A stretch of DNA of 64,000 nucleotides from Streptomyces griseocarneus. GTDB lineage: Bacteria > Actinomycetota > Actinomycetes > Streptomycetales > Streptomycetaceae. Under the pieces are notes generated by a model that saw nothing but the letters and a program-made list of their open reading frames with translations, did not search any database and was not told the origin of the DNA. This document shows, one piece after another, positions 42,302-51,300 of the stretch; position 1 is the stretch's first letter, and every line of letters begins with the position of its first letter. The stretch is from the NCBI RefSeq assembly GCF_014655595.1, contig NZ_BNBL01000005.1, positions 124,001-188,000 of the forward strand. The letters run 5' to 3'. Both the position numbers and the translations under genes were made by a program.

Positions 42302-43264
42302 TCAGGCAAGGGCGGTGAGGGTCTCCTCCGCCAGGTCGTGGAGGAAGGCGGGGCACACCCACGCGTCCAGGGGCTCGTCCTCGTGCTCCTCCTCGTCCTC
42401 CTCGTCCCATCCGTAGTCCTCGGCGATCTCGGCCCGGCCGCCCGGGCTGCGCAGGAGGTAGCCGATCCGGTTCGCGTAGTCCGGATCGTCGGTGGAGGGA
42501 TGCTCGCCGGGGGCGTGGGCGCACGGGCCGTCGTCCAGCAGCGGAAGGGCGGCCTCGATCCCCTTGATCATCGCGTCCGGCACCGCGCGGTCCGTGATCC
42601 GCTCCGACGCCGCGTACCAGCAGGTCGCGTTCATGGTCACGAGGTAGCCGGCCAGCACCCCGCGGGTCGGACGGGCGGGGAGGCCGGCCGCCTCGTCGAT
42701 CAGGTCCTCGCCCGGATCGCCGTAGGGGTAGTCGTTCACGATCCCCGAGAGGATGCTGAGGCGGCTGCGGTGGTGCTTCGGCGCCCCCACGGGGATGCGG
42801 CGGACGGAGAACGGGGCGATCACGTCAGCGGCGAGGCGGGCCCATCCCGCGACGTTGCCCGGGCACAGCACCCGCCCGGCGTCGCCGTCACCGTCCCCCG
42901 CCGCGGGTTCGCCGGTCAGCAGTCCGGTGTCGCCCCGCCAGACCTCGTCCTTCAGCGCGTCCATCGCGGCCTCGTACGGATGGTCGTCGTGCGGGCACGG
43001 CCGGCCTCCCAGCTCCTTCACCGCGGCGCGCAGGGCGTCGAGGGCGGCGTGTCCGGCCTCCCGCCCGGGACGCCAGGCGAGGTGGCCCGACATCGCCACC
43101 AGCCCGGCCACCCACACATGCGCTTGTTCCCCGCCGGGATCGGCGGCGAGCCGGCGGGCGCAGTCCAGGACGAGGGGGTCCGCCTCGCCCGCGGGGGAGG
43201 TGTCGCGGACGCGCTGCCAGGCGTCGGCGAGGCGGTCGGGGGCCGGGCCGGTCGTATTGATCAT
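42302..43264 (-). CDS. conserved hypothetical protein, acidic
   Basis: A 320-residue cytoplasmic protein with no family I recognise. It is helical and Ala-rich, with a very acidic stretch near residue 290 (WDEEDEEEHEDE). There is no signal peptide or membrane segment. The central part (VGAPKHHRSRLSILSGIVND) and the conserved-looking CWYAASERITDRAV are suggestive of a folded domain. It lies 82 bases downstream of the Nudix gene on the same strand and could be the end of the nucleoside-cluster transcript or an unrelated gene between the two clusters. Confidence 0.65.
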   Translation of the reverse strand: MINTTGPAPDRLADAWQRVRDTSPAGEADPLVLDCARRLAADPGGEQAHVWVAGLVAMSGHLAWRPGREAGHAALDALRAAVKELGGRPCPHDDHPYEAAMDALKDEVWRGDTGLLTGEPAAGDGDGDAGRVLCPGNVAGWARLAADVIAPFSVRRIPVGAPKHHRSRLSILSGIVNDYPYGDPGEDLIDEAAGLPARPTRGVLAGYLVTMNATCWYAASERITDRAVPDAMIKGIEAALPLLDDGPCAHAPGEHPSTDDPDYANRIGYLLRSPGGRAEIAEDYGWDEEDEEEHEDEPLDAWVCPAFLHDLAEETLTALA

Positions 43265-43346
43265 GACCTACAGGACACGGCCCGGCCCGGCGCGGTTCCC
43301 GGCGGCCGGGCCGCACCGGCGGCGCGCACGGCGCCGGTGCGGGGCG

Positions 43347-43736
43347 TCACTCCTCCCCGTGGGGCCAGATCCGGTCCAGCGCGGCCCGGGTCGCCCGGCT
43401 CGTGCGGGCGCGGTCGGCCGGCGACAGCCAGGCCACCTCGGCGATTTCGCCCCGGGGGGCCGGGGTGCCGCTGTGGTCGGCCGTGAAGCAGGTCATGCGG
43501 ACCTCCGTGCCGGCCGGCGCACCGTGGGCGGGGGCCCGGACGGTGAACGCCGGGGCGATCGTCTCCGGGAGGAGGTCGACGCCGAGTTCCTCGCGGATCT
43601 CCCGGATCAGGGCCTCGTGGGCGCTTTCCCCCGGCTCGGGCTTGCCGCCCGGCAGGTAGTAGGCGTCCTTGCCCCGTGAGCGTGCGGCGAGGACCCGGCC
43701 GTTCTCCAGCCGGATCCACGCCACCTTCTCGATCAC
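43347..43736 (-). CDS. Nudix hydrolase
   Basis: A 129-residue Nudix enzyme with an intact box: GGKPEPGESAHEALIREIREELGV (given as GGKPEPGE, then REIREELGV), at residues about 30-53. Such enzymes hydrolyse nucleoside diphosphates linked to another moiety, often toxic nucleotides. GTG start overlaps the stop of the uracil phosphoribosyltransferase gene (GTGA), so the two are translated together. In a C-nucleoside cluster it could degrade harmful product di- or triphosphates; this is inference. Confidence 0.9.
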   Translation of the reverse strand: MIEKVAWIRLENGRVLAARSRGKDAYYLPGGKPEPGESAHEALIREIREELGVDLLPETIAPAFTVRAPAHGAPAGTEVRMTCFTADHSGTPAPRGEIAEVAWLSPADRARTSRATRAALDRIWPHGEE

Positions 43737-44443
43737 CGCAGCCCTATGTCGGTGCCGAAGTACCGGTCGCCGAAGTCGCCGATGCCCGGAATCATGTACG
43801 CGTTCTCGTTGAGCCGCTCCTCGATGGAGGAGGTCACGATGCGCACCTTCGGGAAGCGCCGGCAGACGGCGTCGACGCCCTCGGGAACGGTGATCAGGTT
43901 GATGAAGACGATGTTCTCCTCGGCGACGCCCTTGTCGAGGAGGAGCCGGATCGTGGCGATCGCCGTGCCGCCGGTGGCGAGCATCGGCTCCATCAGCAGC
44001 ACGTGCCCCTCGGTGATGTCGGCCGGGAGCGAGGTGTAGTAGAGGTGGGGCTTCTTGGTCTCCTTGTCCCGCTGCATGAGGATCTTGCCGATGCGGACGT
44101 CCGGGAGGACGGTCCGCAACGGCCCCTCCATGCTCTCGCCGGCCCGCACCACGGACACGCCGCAGACCGGGGAGGCCGGGCGCAGGCCGTCGTACGTCGC
44201 CCCGACGGGCGTGGTGACGTCGTGCCTCTCGTACGGCAGGAGGTCGAGGCCCGCTTCGATCAGCTTGTGGATGACGAGGTCGGCGGCGTGGAGGAACGCG
44301 TCGCGGCGTGCCCCGCGGTCCCGCATGACGGTGTGCAGGGCCCGCAGGTGCGGGGTCTGGGGCAGCAGGTGCACGGAGCTGCCGAGGCAGGCGTCGATGT
44401 CGACGGGCGGCGTATCGGTGGACGGTTGTGTGATGGTTGGCAT
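43733..44443 (-). CDS. upp: uracil phosphoribosyltransferase
   Basis: A 236-residue UPRTase making UMP from uracil and PRPP. The PRPP-binding motif LLMEPMLATGGTA is intact, as is the C-terminal uracil loop GIGDFGDRYFGTD. It is about 25 residues longer than typical UPRTases because of an N-terminal extension. The location in an indigoidine/minimycin-type operon is telling: the minimycin cluster has a UPRTase (MinD) that protects the producer by raising the UMP pool. A housekeeping copy should exist elsewhere in the genome. It is coupled to the downstream Nudix gene. Confidence 0.93.
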   Translation of the reverse strand: MPTITQPSTDTPPVDIDACLGSSVHLLPQTPHLRALHTVMRDRGARRDAFLHAADLVIHKLIEAGLDLLPYERHDVTTPVGATYDGLRPASPVCGVSVVRAGESMEGPLRTVLPDVRIGKILMQRDKETKKPHLYYTSLPADITEGHVLLMEPMLATGGTAIATIRLLLDKGVAEENIVFINLITVPEGVDAVCRRFPKVRIVTSSIEERLNENAYMIPGIGDFGDRYFGTDIGLR

Positions 44444-44483
44444 GGAGGCCGGTCTCCCAGGGCTCAGGGGGCTACGCGAAGGG

Positions 44484-45731
44484 TCACTCGGTGGGCGGCT
44501 GTTCGAAGGACGGCGGCAGGGCGGGCGTGGCCGTGAACTGGGCGGCCGCGTGGCGGTAGACGGACCGGCCCGAGGTGCGCTCCCACAGCAGCCGCATGAC
44601 GTACACGAGCTTGGGGTTGTGCTCCTCCTCCTCTTCGAAGGAGCGGGCGACGGTCAGTTGCCAGTCGGCGGCCCAGACGTCGCGGCCGCCCGCGTCGACC
44701 GCCTCGCCGAACGCGGAGTGCAGGGCCTTGAGCTTGCCCTCCCCGGGGAAGTCCGCCAGGGCGAAGACCACGCCGAGCACGCCGGTCCAGAAGCAGGTGA
44801 CGGCGTGCCGCCGCAGCTCCTCGGGCAGCCGGTCGGCGATCTGCTCCATCGCGTGCAGCGACGTGAGCAGGTGGAGCAGGACGAAATCCCCCGGCCGGGA
44901 CAGGTACAGCAGGGTCACCGCGTAGTACAGCTGTTCCCAGCTGGTGGCGACGGGCTGCCCGGCGATCCACGCCGGGATGTCGTCGATCAGCGGGTGCCCC
45001 TCGGCGAGCATCCGGGCGTTGCGGTACTGAAGCCCCGACCGGGCGAGTTCGGGGTGGATGCCGGCGGGCAGCTCCCCCTCGGGGACGGTGCCGATCTCCC
45101 GTGCCCAGTCGCGCAGCGCGTCGCGGTCGTCGTCCCAGGCGCCCGCGATGCGGAACAGGGAGTCCAGCGGCGAGGCGTCCGCGGGGCCGCCCGCGGACGC
45201 GGAGACCCGCTCGGGGTGGCACGAGACGTACGAGAACACCATGTACGCCAGGCCCTCGATGGTCATCCACCGGTTGCCGGCGTCCAGCGCCCACCCCAGG
45301 TGGATGGTGGCGTGGGTGAAGGCCCCGACCCAGCCGGGCAGCAGCGTCGGCACGTAGCGCCGCAGCACCTCGTCCATGCCGAGCTCGCGTTCCTTGCGGT
45401 CGAAGAACTCGCAGAGGGCGGTGAAGTCGGTGCGCCGGCCGAGGTAGTCCTGCCAGTTGTCGTCCGTGACCACGGACTTGGCGGGCCTTGCCGGCTCCAG
45501 GCCGTAGCCGTAGGTGGTCAGGGTCGCGTAGTTGTCGTAGTAGGCCTCGATGCGGTCCGGAGCCGCTCCGAGACGGGACAGGGCGACCACGGCGTGCTTG
45601 ACGTGGTTGCTGAGGTGGCCGTTGAACTCGATGTGGTGGCTCCGGTCGTTGAGCAACCGCTCGACGACGGACGAGTGGTGCCCTTCCGAGCTCACGTCCG
45701 GGCTCGCTTGCGAGATCACTTCCGAGATCAC
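44484..45731 (-). CDS. questin-oxidase-like (DUF4243) protein, MinB-like
   Basis: A 415-residue protein of the questin oxidase family (HIEFNGHLSNHVKHAVVALS near residue 30, GWVGAFTHATIHLGWALDAG near 135, then MVFSYVSCHPERV). Fungal members perform Baeyer-Villiger-type ring opening. A DUF4243 protein (MinB) is needed in minimycin biosynthesis, where it probably works on the glutamine-derived ring. The acidic C-terminal segment FEEEEEHNPKLVYV is conserved-looking. The start at 45731 (GTG) has AAGGAAG 7 bases upstream and overlaps the transporter stop (GTGA). An alternative GTG lies 4 codons further in. Confidence 0.85.
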   Translation of the reverse strand: MISEVISQASPDVSSEGHHSSVVERLLNDRSHHIEFNGHLSNHVKHAVVALSRLGAAPDRIEAYYDNYATLTTYGYGLEPARPAKSVVTDDNWQDYLGRRTDFTALCEFFDRKERELGMDEVLRRYVPTLLPGWVGAFTHATIHLGWALDAGNRWMTIEGLAYMVFSYVSCHPERVSASAGGPADASPLDSLFRIAGAWDDDRDALRDWAREIGTVPEGELPAGIHPELARSGLQYRNARMLAEGHPLIDDIPAWIAGQPVATSWEQLYYAVTLLYLSRPGDFVLLHLLTSLHAMEQIADRLPEELRRHAVTCFWTGVLGVVFALADFPGEGKLKALHSAFGEAVDAGGRDVWAADWQLTVARSFEEEEEHNPKLVYVMRLLWERTSGRSVYRHAAAQFTATPALPPSFEQPPTE

Positions 45732-46168
45732 TTCCGGTCTTCCTTTCCGCGCCGGGTCTGCGACAGGTAGATGCCGAGGAGCACGACCGCGACCCCCAGG
45801 CACCTCAGCCCGGTGGGGGACTCGCCCCCGGCCTGCCAGTCGATGAGGACGGCCGCGATCATCTGGCCGCTGATCACCAGCAGCGCGGCGTGCATCGCCC
45901 CCAGCCGGGGGAACACATAGCTGTTGACCGCCACGAACAGGGCGCCGAAGAAGCCGCCCAGGTACGCGGCCCAGGGGACGGACGCCCCCCATTCCCACTG
46001 GCCGAGCACGACCAGGGCCACGGTGAGGAAGACGAACCCCACGACGTGGTTCCACAGGGACGCCTTGAAGGGGCCGATCGCGGAGCTGAGCCGGCCGTTG
46101 AGGGCGCGGCTGGTCCCGATCACGGCGCCGTTGAGGAACGCGAGAAACACATAGAGGAGCACGGTCAC
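45728..46168 (-). CDS. DMT-type (DUF606/YdcZ) half-transporter, second of pair
   Basis: A 146-residue protein with five membrane segments (LLYVFLAFLNGAVIGTSRAL, VVGFVFLTVALVVLG, YLGGFFGALFVAVNSYVFP, HAALLVISGQMIAAVLIDW, RCLGVAVVLLGIYLSQ). Small DMT proteins of this type act as dimers. GTG at 46168 overlaps the previous transporter stop. Expected role: export of the cluster product or its nucleoside, the position held by MinT in minimycin producers. Confidence 0.85.
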   Translation of the reverse strand: MTVLLYVFLAFLNGAVIGTSRALNGRLSSAIGPFKASLWNHVVGFVFLTVALVVLGQWEWGASVPWAAYLGGFFGALFVAVNSYVFPRLGAMHAALLVISGQMIAAVLIDWQAGGESPTGLRCLGVAVVLLGIYLSQTRRGKEDRK

Positions 46169-46647
46169 GACCCGCCGAAGATGATGAGGGCACTGCCCGC
46201 GAGCACGCACAGCGCCACGAGGCCGTCCATGGGCACGATCCGCCTCTTCGGGCTGCTGAAGAGCCCGAAGTGGTCGGAGACGAGCCCGAAGACGATCTGG
46301 CCCACGAGCATCATCGCGATCGTGCCCGACAGCGACAGGCTTCCGTTGACGGTGACGGCGGCCAGGATGACGGTGAAGGCACCGGGGATGCCGCCCAGGT
46401 AGACCCAGCGGGGCAGCCTCGCCGGTGTGCGCTCGCCCCCCTCCTGGTCCGCGCGTCGCCGCCGGGACAGCCGCGCACCCGTCAGCAGGACGAGGAGGAG
46501 CGCCACCACCGCCCCCAGACCGTGCGCGGTCCAGGAGGCGAAGGTGGGCGTGGTGTGCTCTGCCAGCAGGCTGTTGTAGTGGATCATGAGGGCGAGGAGG
46601 GCACCGGCCGCGATGCCCAGGACCCAGTCGGTGGAACGTCCGAACAC
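46165..46647 (-). CDS. DMT-type (DUF606/YdcZ) half-transporter, first of pair
   Basis: A 160-residue protein with five membrane segments (VLGIAAGALLALMIHYNSL, AHGLGAVVALLLVLLTGA, VYLGGIPGAFTVILAAVTVN, IAMMLVGQIVFGLVSDHF, VALCVLAGSALIIFGG). It is paralogous in layout to the next gene, and the two probably form a heterodimeric transporter. GTG at 46647 lies 10 bases after the phosphatase stop, with AGGGCGG upstream. Confidence 0.85.
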   Translation of the reverse strand: MFGRSTDWVLGIAAGALLALMIHYNSLLAEHTTPTFASWTAHGLGAVVALLLVLLTGARLSRRRRADQEGGERTPARLPRWVYLGGIPGAFTVILAAVTVNGSLSLSGTIAMMLVGQIVFGLVSDHFGLFSSPKRRIVPMDGLVALCVLAGSALIIFGGS

Positions 46648-46657
46648 GATCGCCGCC

Positions 46658-47329
46658 CTAGTCGCGCACGGAGGCGGCGGTGATGTGGGCGAGGACGTCG
46701 TCGAAGGTGTCGACCAGCCAGGTGGGCTCCGCCGAACGCAGCACCTCTTCGCTGTGCACGCCGTACGTCACGCCGATCGACCGCATGCCGCAGGCCCGGG
46801 CCATCAGCAGGTCGTGGGTGGTGTCCCCGACCATCACGGCACGCCCGGCGTCCATGCCCAGCTCGCGCAGGATCACCTGTCCCGATTCGGGGTGCGGCTT
46901 GGGGTGGGCGACCTGGTCGGCGCCGATCACCATGCGGAAGTGCTGCTTGAGCCCCGCCGAGGTGAGCAGCGCGTCGGCGCTGGCGTAGAACTTGCTGGTG
47001 GCCACGGCCAGGACGACACCCTGGTCGTGCAGGGCGGCGAGGCCCTCCGCCACGCCCGGGAAGAGCAGCTCCGCCGCCTTGGGCAGGACGAGCTCGCGGA
47101 AGGCGGACAGGTACTGCCGTACGCCCTCGTCCACCCGCGCGTCGTCGTCGGCCACCCCCATGAGCGAGCCGAAGGCCCGCTCCAGGGGAAGGCCGATGGT
47201 GGCCCGTATCTCCTCGGGGCGGGGAGCCTCGAGGTCCATGGTGGCGAAGACGGCGGTGAACGTCTCGACGATGCCGCGCGGGGTGTCGACGAGCGTGCCG
47301 TCGAGGTCGAAGACAGCCAGGGTGCTCAT
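46658..47329 (-). CDS. indB: HAD-superfamily phosphatase, IndB/MinC-N-like
   Basis: A 223-residue HAD hydrolase of the phosphoglycolate-phosphatase type. Motif I is [10 protein letters not shown], motif II is VATSKFY, motif III/IV are HPKPHPE and [10 protein letters not shown]. In the indigoidine/minimycin pathways the corresponding phosphatase removes phosphate from the C-nucleoside 5'-monophosphate and is part of self-protection. In the minimycin producer it is fused to the glycosidase (MinC), whereas here it is a separate gene overlapping the glycosidase stop by ATGA. Confidence 0.9.
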   Translation of the reverse strand: MSTLAVFDLDGTLVDTPRGIVETFTAVFATMDLEAPRPEEIRATIGLPLERAFGSLMGVADDDARVDEGVRQYLSAFRELVLPKAAELLFPGVAEGLAALHDQGVVLAVATSKFYASADALLTSAGLKQHFRMVIGADQVAHPKPHPESGQVILRELGMDAGRAVMVGDTTHDLLMARACGMRSIGVTYGVHSEEVLRSAEPTWLVDTFDDVLAHITAASVRD

Positions 47330-48300
47330 CGGGCACCGCCCGACGTGCTCACGGAGCCCTCGGCGCGGACCGCGGCGTGGGCCACGGCCAGCCGGCCGGC
47401 CAGTTCCGCCGTGCTGATGAGGACGGACATGTTGGCCCGGGCCGAGCGTCCGTCGGTGACCTTGTCGACCGCGCGCATCAGGTACTTGGTGATGGCCTGA
47501 CCGCGCACCCCCTCGCGCTCGGCGGCGACGATCGCGTCGGCGATCGCGGCGTCGACCTCGGCGCTGTCGATCGCGTCCTCCTCGCCGATCGGCGTGGCCA
47601 CCAGGAAGGAGCCGTTGCCGCCGAGGGCCCAGTGCGCCTCGACGGCGCGGGCGATCACGGTCTCGTCGTCCAGCCGGTGCGGGCTGCGGATGCCGCTGGT
47701 GCGGCAGTAGAAGGCGGGGAACTCGTCGAACCGGTAGGTGACCAGGGGCACGCAGTGGGTCTCGAGGAACTCCATGGTCAGACCCAGGTCCAGGATGCTC
47801 TTCGCACCCGCGCAGACGACGGCCACCTTGGACCGCGTGAACTGGATGAGGTCCGAGGAGATGTCCATGGTGGTCTCGGCACCGCGGTGCACTCCGCCGA
47901 TGCCGGCGGAGGCGAAGAACGGGATGCCCGCGAGCTCCGCCGCCACCAGGGAGGAGGCCACCGTGGTGGCGCCCATGCCGCCCCGTGCCAGGACGACGGG
48001 CAGGTCCCGGCTGCTGACCTTGGGGATGCCGGACGCCGAGGCGAAGCGTTCGATGTCCGCGTCGGTCATGCCGACGAGGATCCGCCCGTCCTCCACGCCG
48101 ATCGTGGCCGGAACGGCGCCGCCCGCCCGGACGGCCGCCTCCACCTTGCGCGCGGTGGCGGCGTTGTCCGGGTAAGGAAGGCCGTGGGTGATGACATTGG
48201 ACTCCAGTGCCACCACCGGTGCACCGGAGCGGACTGCCTCCGCGACCTCTTCGCTGTACACCAGGGGAATGTCGCCGGGCTGAGGGCGGCGCGTGGTCAT
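47326..48300 (-). CDS. indA: pseudouridine-5'-phosphate glycosidase family C-C glycosynthase (IndA/PsuG-like)
   Basis: A 324-residue enzyme of the PsuG/IndA family, which reversibly joins ribose-5-phosphate to a uracil-like base by a C-C bond. Conserved segments are [51 protein letters not shown] and [16 protein letters not shown]. In this context it should link ribose-5-phosphate to a ring derived from the synthetase product, giving a C-nucleoside. It lies 36 bases after the synthetase stop and is coupled to the phosphatase. The length is normal for the family. Confidence 0.93.
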   Translation of the reverse strand: MTTRRPQPGDIPLVYSEEVAEAVRSGAPVVALESNVITHGLPYPDNAATARKVEAAVRAGGAVPATIGVEDGRILVGMTDADIERFASASGIPKVSSRDLPVVLARGGMGATTVASSLVAAELAGIPFFASAGIGGVHRGAETTMDISSDLIQFTRSKVAVVCAGAKSILDLGLTMEFLETHCVPLVTYRFDEFPAFYCRTSGIRSPHRLDDETVIARAVEAHWALGGNGSFLVATPIGEEDAIDSAEVDAAIADAIVAAEREGVRGQAITKYLMRAVDKVTDGRSARANMSVLISTAELAGRLAVAHAAVRAEGSVSTSGGAR

Positions 48301-48336
48301 GCGTGTTCCGATCTTTGTTGTGATTCTGCTGAGCTG

Positions 48337-51300
48337 TCAGTAGTTGGGCGTCTTACGGAGCAGTTCCCTGCGCCCCACCAGCTCGGGGAGGTAGACGTCG
48401 TCGTCCCAGGCACTCTGCTCGACGGGTTCGAGCGCGATGGACACGACTCCCTCGTCGCATCCGAAGGCCGACTGCACGGCCTTGGTCACCGCGGCGACCA
48501 GCTCGGACTCCCGTTCCTCGCTGAGCGCGACGGGGAAGTGCTTGATGTTCACATGAGGCAAGGTCAGCTCCTTGATCCGGTCCGTGTTGCGGTCCTCGTT
48601 CTCATCCCGCATCCCGTGCCGGACCGCCCGCAGCAGTTCGTCGACGTCCGGGTCGCGCAGCAGGCTGTAGTGGTCGGCCCGGAGCGTGATCACGGTGGGG
48701 GCCTGTGCGGAGAAACCGTCGCTGTTCTCGATGAACGAGTAGTCGTCGCCCTGCGCCTTGAAGATGGTGACGGGGGCCTTGATCCGGCGCTCCCGCAGTT
48801 CGTGGAAGGTGTAGCTGAACTCGTAGGTGCGCCGGACGATGCGGACGATCCTCTTCACGAGTTCGGTGTCGAGCCCGCTGTAGGCGGTGCCGATGAAGGC
48901 GGCGAAGCTCTCGTCGTCGATGGCCTGCCGCAGGCATTCCTCCAGCAGCGGACCGCTGATCGCGCCCGTGAAGACGGAGAAGAGGATCGTCACGAACGCC
49001 GGGTTGCGGTAGTCCGGATCGTCGCCGTGCACCACCGCGTCGTCGGCCCTGACCCTGGGCGACCCCGGGGCGATGAGGAAGAGGTTCTCCACCCGCTCGC
49101 CCGCCCGCTCGAGCTGGTGCGCCGTCTCGAAGGCCACCCGCGCACCGAAGGAGTACCCCCACAGGGTGTACGGGCCGGTGGGCTGGATCCGCTTGATGGC
49201 CTTGATGTCCTCCGCGGCCATCTCGGCGATGGTGTCGTACGGCACCTCGCCCTCGTTGATGCCGTGCGCCTGGACGCCGTAGAAGGGGCGGTCGGCGTCC
49301 AGCCGGCCCGCGAGCAGCCGCAGGTTCATGGGGTAGCCGCCGAGCCCGGGCCAGCAGAAGACGGGATGCCCCGCCCCCTCCTCGTGCAGCCGGACCAGGC
49401 GCGAGCCGGCGTCGCCCGGGGCTCCCGCGCCGAGTTCGTCGACGCGTCGCGCCAGCTGCTCGACGGTCGGGGACTCGAAGAGGGCCTGGAGCGGCAGCGC
49501 GCTCGAGAAGGACTTGTTGATCCGGTTGATGAGGGAGACCGCGATGAGCGAGTTGCCGCCGGAGGCGAAGAAGTCGTCCCGGATCGAGACGGCGTCCCGC
49601 CGCATCAGCTTCTTCCAGATGTCCCCGATCCGCTTCTCGGTCCGGGACGCCGGCGGCACGAAGGGGCGGTCGGCGAAGTCCACGTCGGTGCGGTCGGAGG
49701 CGCGCAGCGCGTTGACGTCGATCTTCCCGTTGGCGGTGAGCGGCAGGCGGTCCAGGACGACGACCTTGTTCGGCACCATGTAGTCGGGAAGGAAGGTGAC
49801 CAGGTCCTCCTTGATCATTTCGGCCGGGCCCTGCATGTGGACGATGTCCTCCTTCATCCCCTTGCTGCGGACCTGCGTGGGGCTCACCCGGCCGCCGAGG
49901 AAGAAGTAGGAAGGACCGACGCGGTCGCCGCGCTCCCGCAGGACGGCGCTGATGCGCTTGGCCGCGGGCAGGTCGTGGCCGGTCTCGGAGCTGTAGCCGG
50001 AGGCCATGAATCCGAGGCCCAGGTCGTTCATCTGCAGCCGCTGGAGGGCACGGCCGAGGTCGGTGTAGGCGAGCCAGCCGCGCTCGGGCCGGCTCAGCAC
50101 CGTGATGCCGAACTGCGACCGGTCGTAGACCCGCTGGTTGATGGCGATGACGTCCTTCTTGCGGACGACCTCGTCCGATATTCGCTCCAGGCCGCTGCCG
50201 GTGTACCGGTACTGCCCGGCCTCGAGGCCGGCGACCTTCCCCGGATGGGCCTGTACGCAGACGTCGAGCGGCTCCTCCGCCAGGCGCCGGTCGAAGGCGA
50301 CGATCTCCGCCGTGCCCAGGTAGTAGTCCTCGTCGGCGCACTCCAGGTCCCCGCGCACGGCGGGGCACAGCCCCAGCTCGCCGATGCCCAGCCCGTACCC
50401 GGGCAGGACCTCGTCGAAGAGACCCACCATGTGACCGGTCTCGATGGCCAGGACTTCCTGGATGTTGTTCTTGTAGACCGGCTCGATCGCACTCTTCCGG
50501 CCCATGAAGTGGGCCCTGATCCGCGGTTCGTCCGCATCCGGCAGTTCCCGGATCAGCACCAGACGGTGATGCGCCGGGTGGTAGTAGTAGTGCCCCGCGC
50601 GCAGCCCGGCGATTCCGCTCAGCTCCAGGTACAGCTGCGTCGCGTAGAGCGAACCGGGCGAGGCGTACCCGTACTTCGGCAGGAGCCGCTCGGTGCTCCG
50701 GTACTGCCCGAAGTACCGCAGGATCTCGCCGAGTTCCCCGATGCCCAGCTCGGCCGGCGTCCGCGACGACGTACCGCGCGCCGTGCGCCCGAGCAGGCCG
50801 AGGACGTCGTCCCGGGAGACGTCGCCGCCCTCGTAGAAGCGGTAGGTCTTGCGCGCGAAGACGCGCCGCCGCTGCTCCGGCGTCGGATCCGCGCCGGGAA
50901 GGGGGACCACGTCCTTGCCCGCCAGCTCCTCGTCCCCGCGGGCGCCGGCGTTCGACAGCTGGGCACGGACCTGGAGCTTGCTCTCCTTCGACTGATGGTG
51001 GGCGCCGTGATTGCCCTGGTCCATCAGCGCCGCTTCCTTCGGGCTCAACTCGACGCACGCGATGAGGTTCTGGAAGCCGGTGCGCGGATCGTCCTTGACG
51101 AGAACGGCCGCGTTCTTGACCCAGTCGTGGGCCTCGATCGCCAGCTTGATCTCGTCCAGCTCCACCCGGAAGCCGCGCAGCTTGACCTGGCTGTCGGCCC
51201 GGCCGGCGAACTGGACCGTACCGTCGTCGTTCCAGGAGGCCAGGTCACCCGTCCGGTAGAGCCGTGCCTCCCCTACGAACGAACCGTCGACGAACCGTTC

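Noticed and set aside
42302..43264. Acidic hypothetical protein as thiopeptide immunity factor
   Set aside because: It lies beyond the convergent AraC gene and follows the Nudix gene on the same strand. Nothing in it suggests a ribosomal or EF-Tu resistance function.
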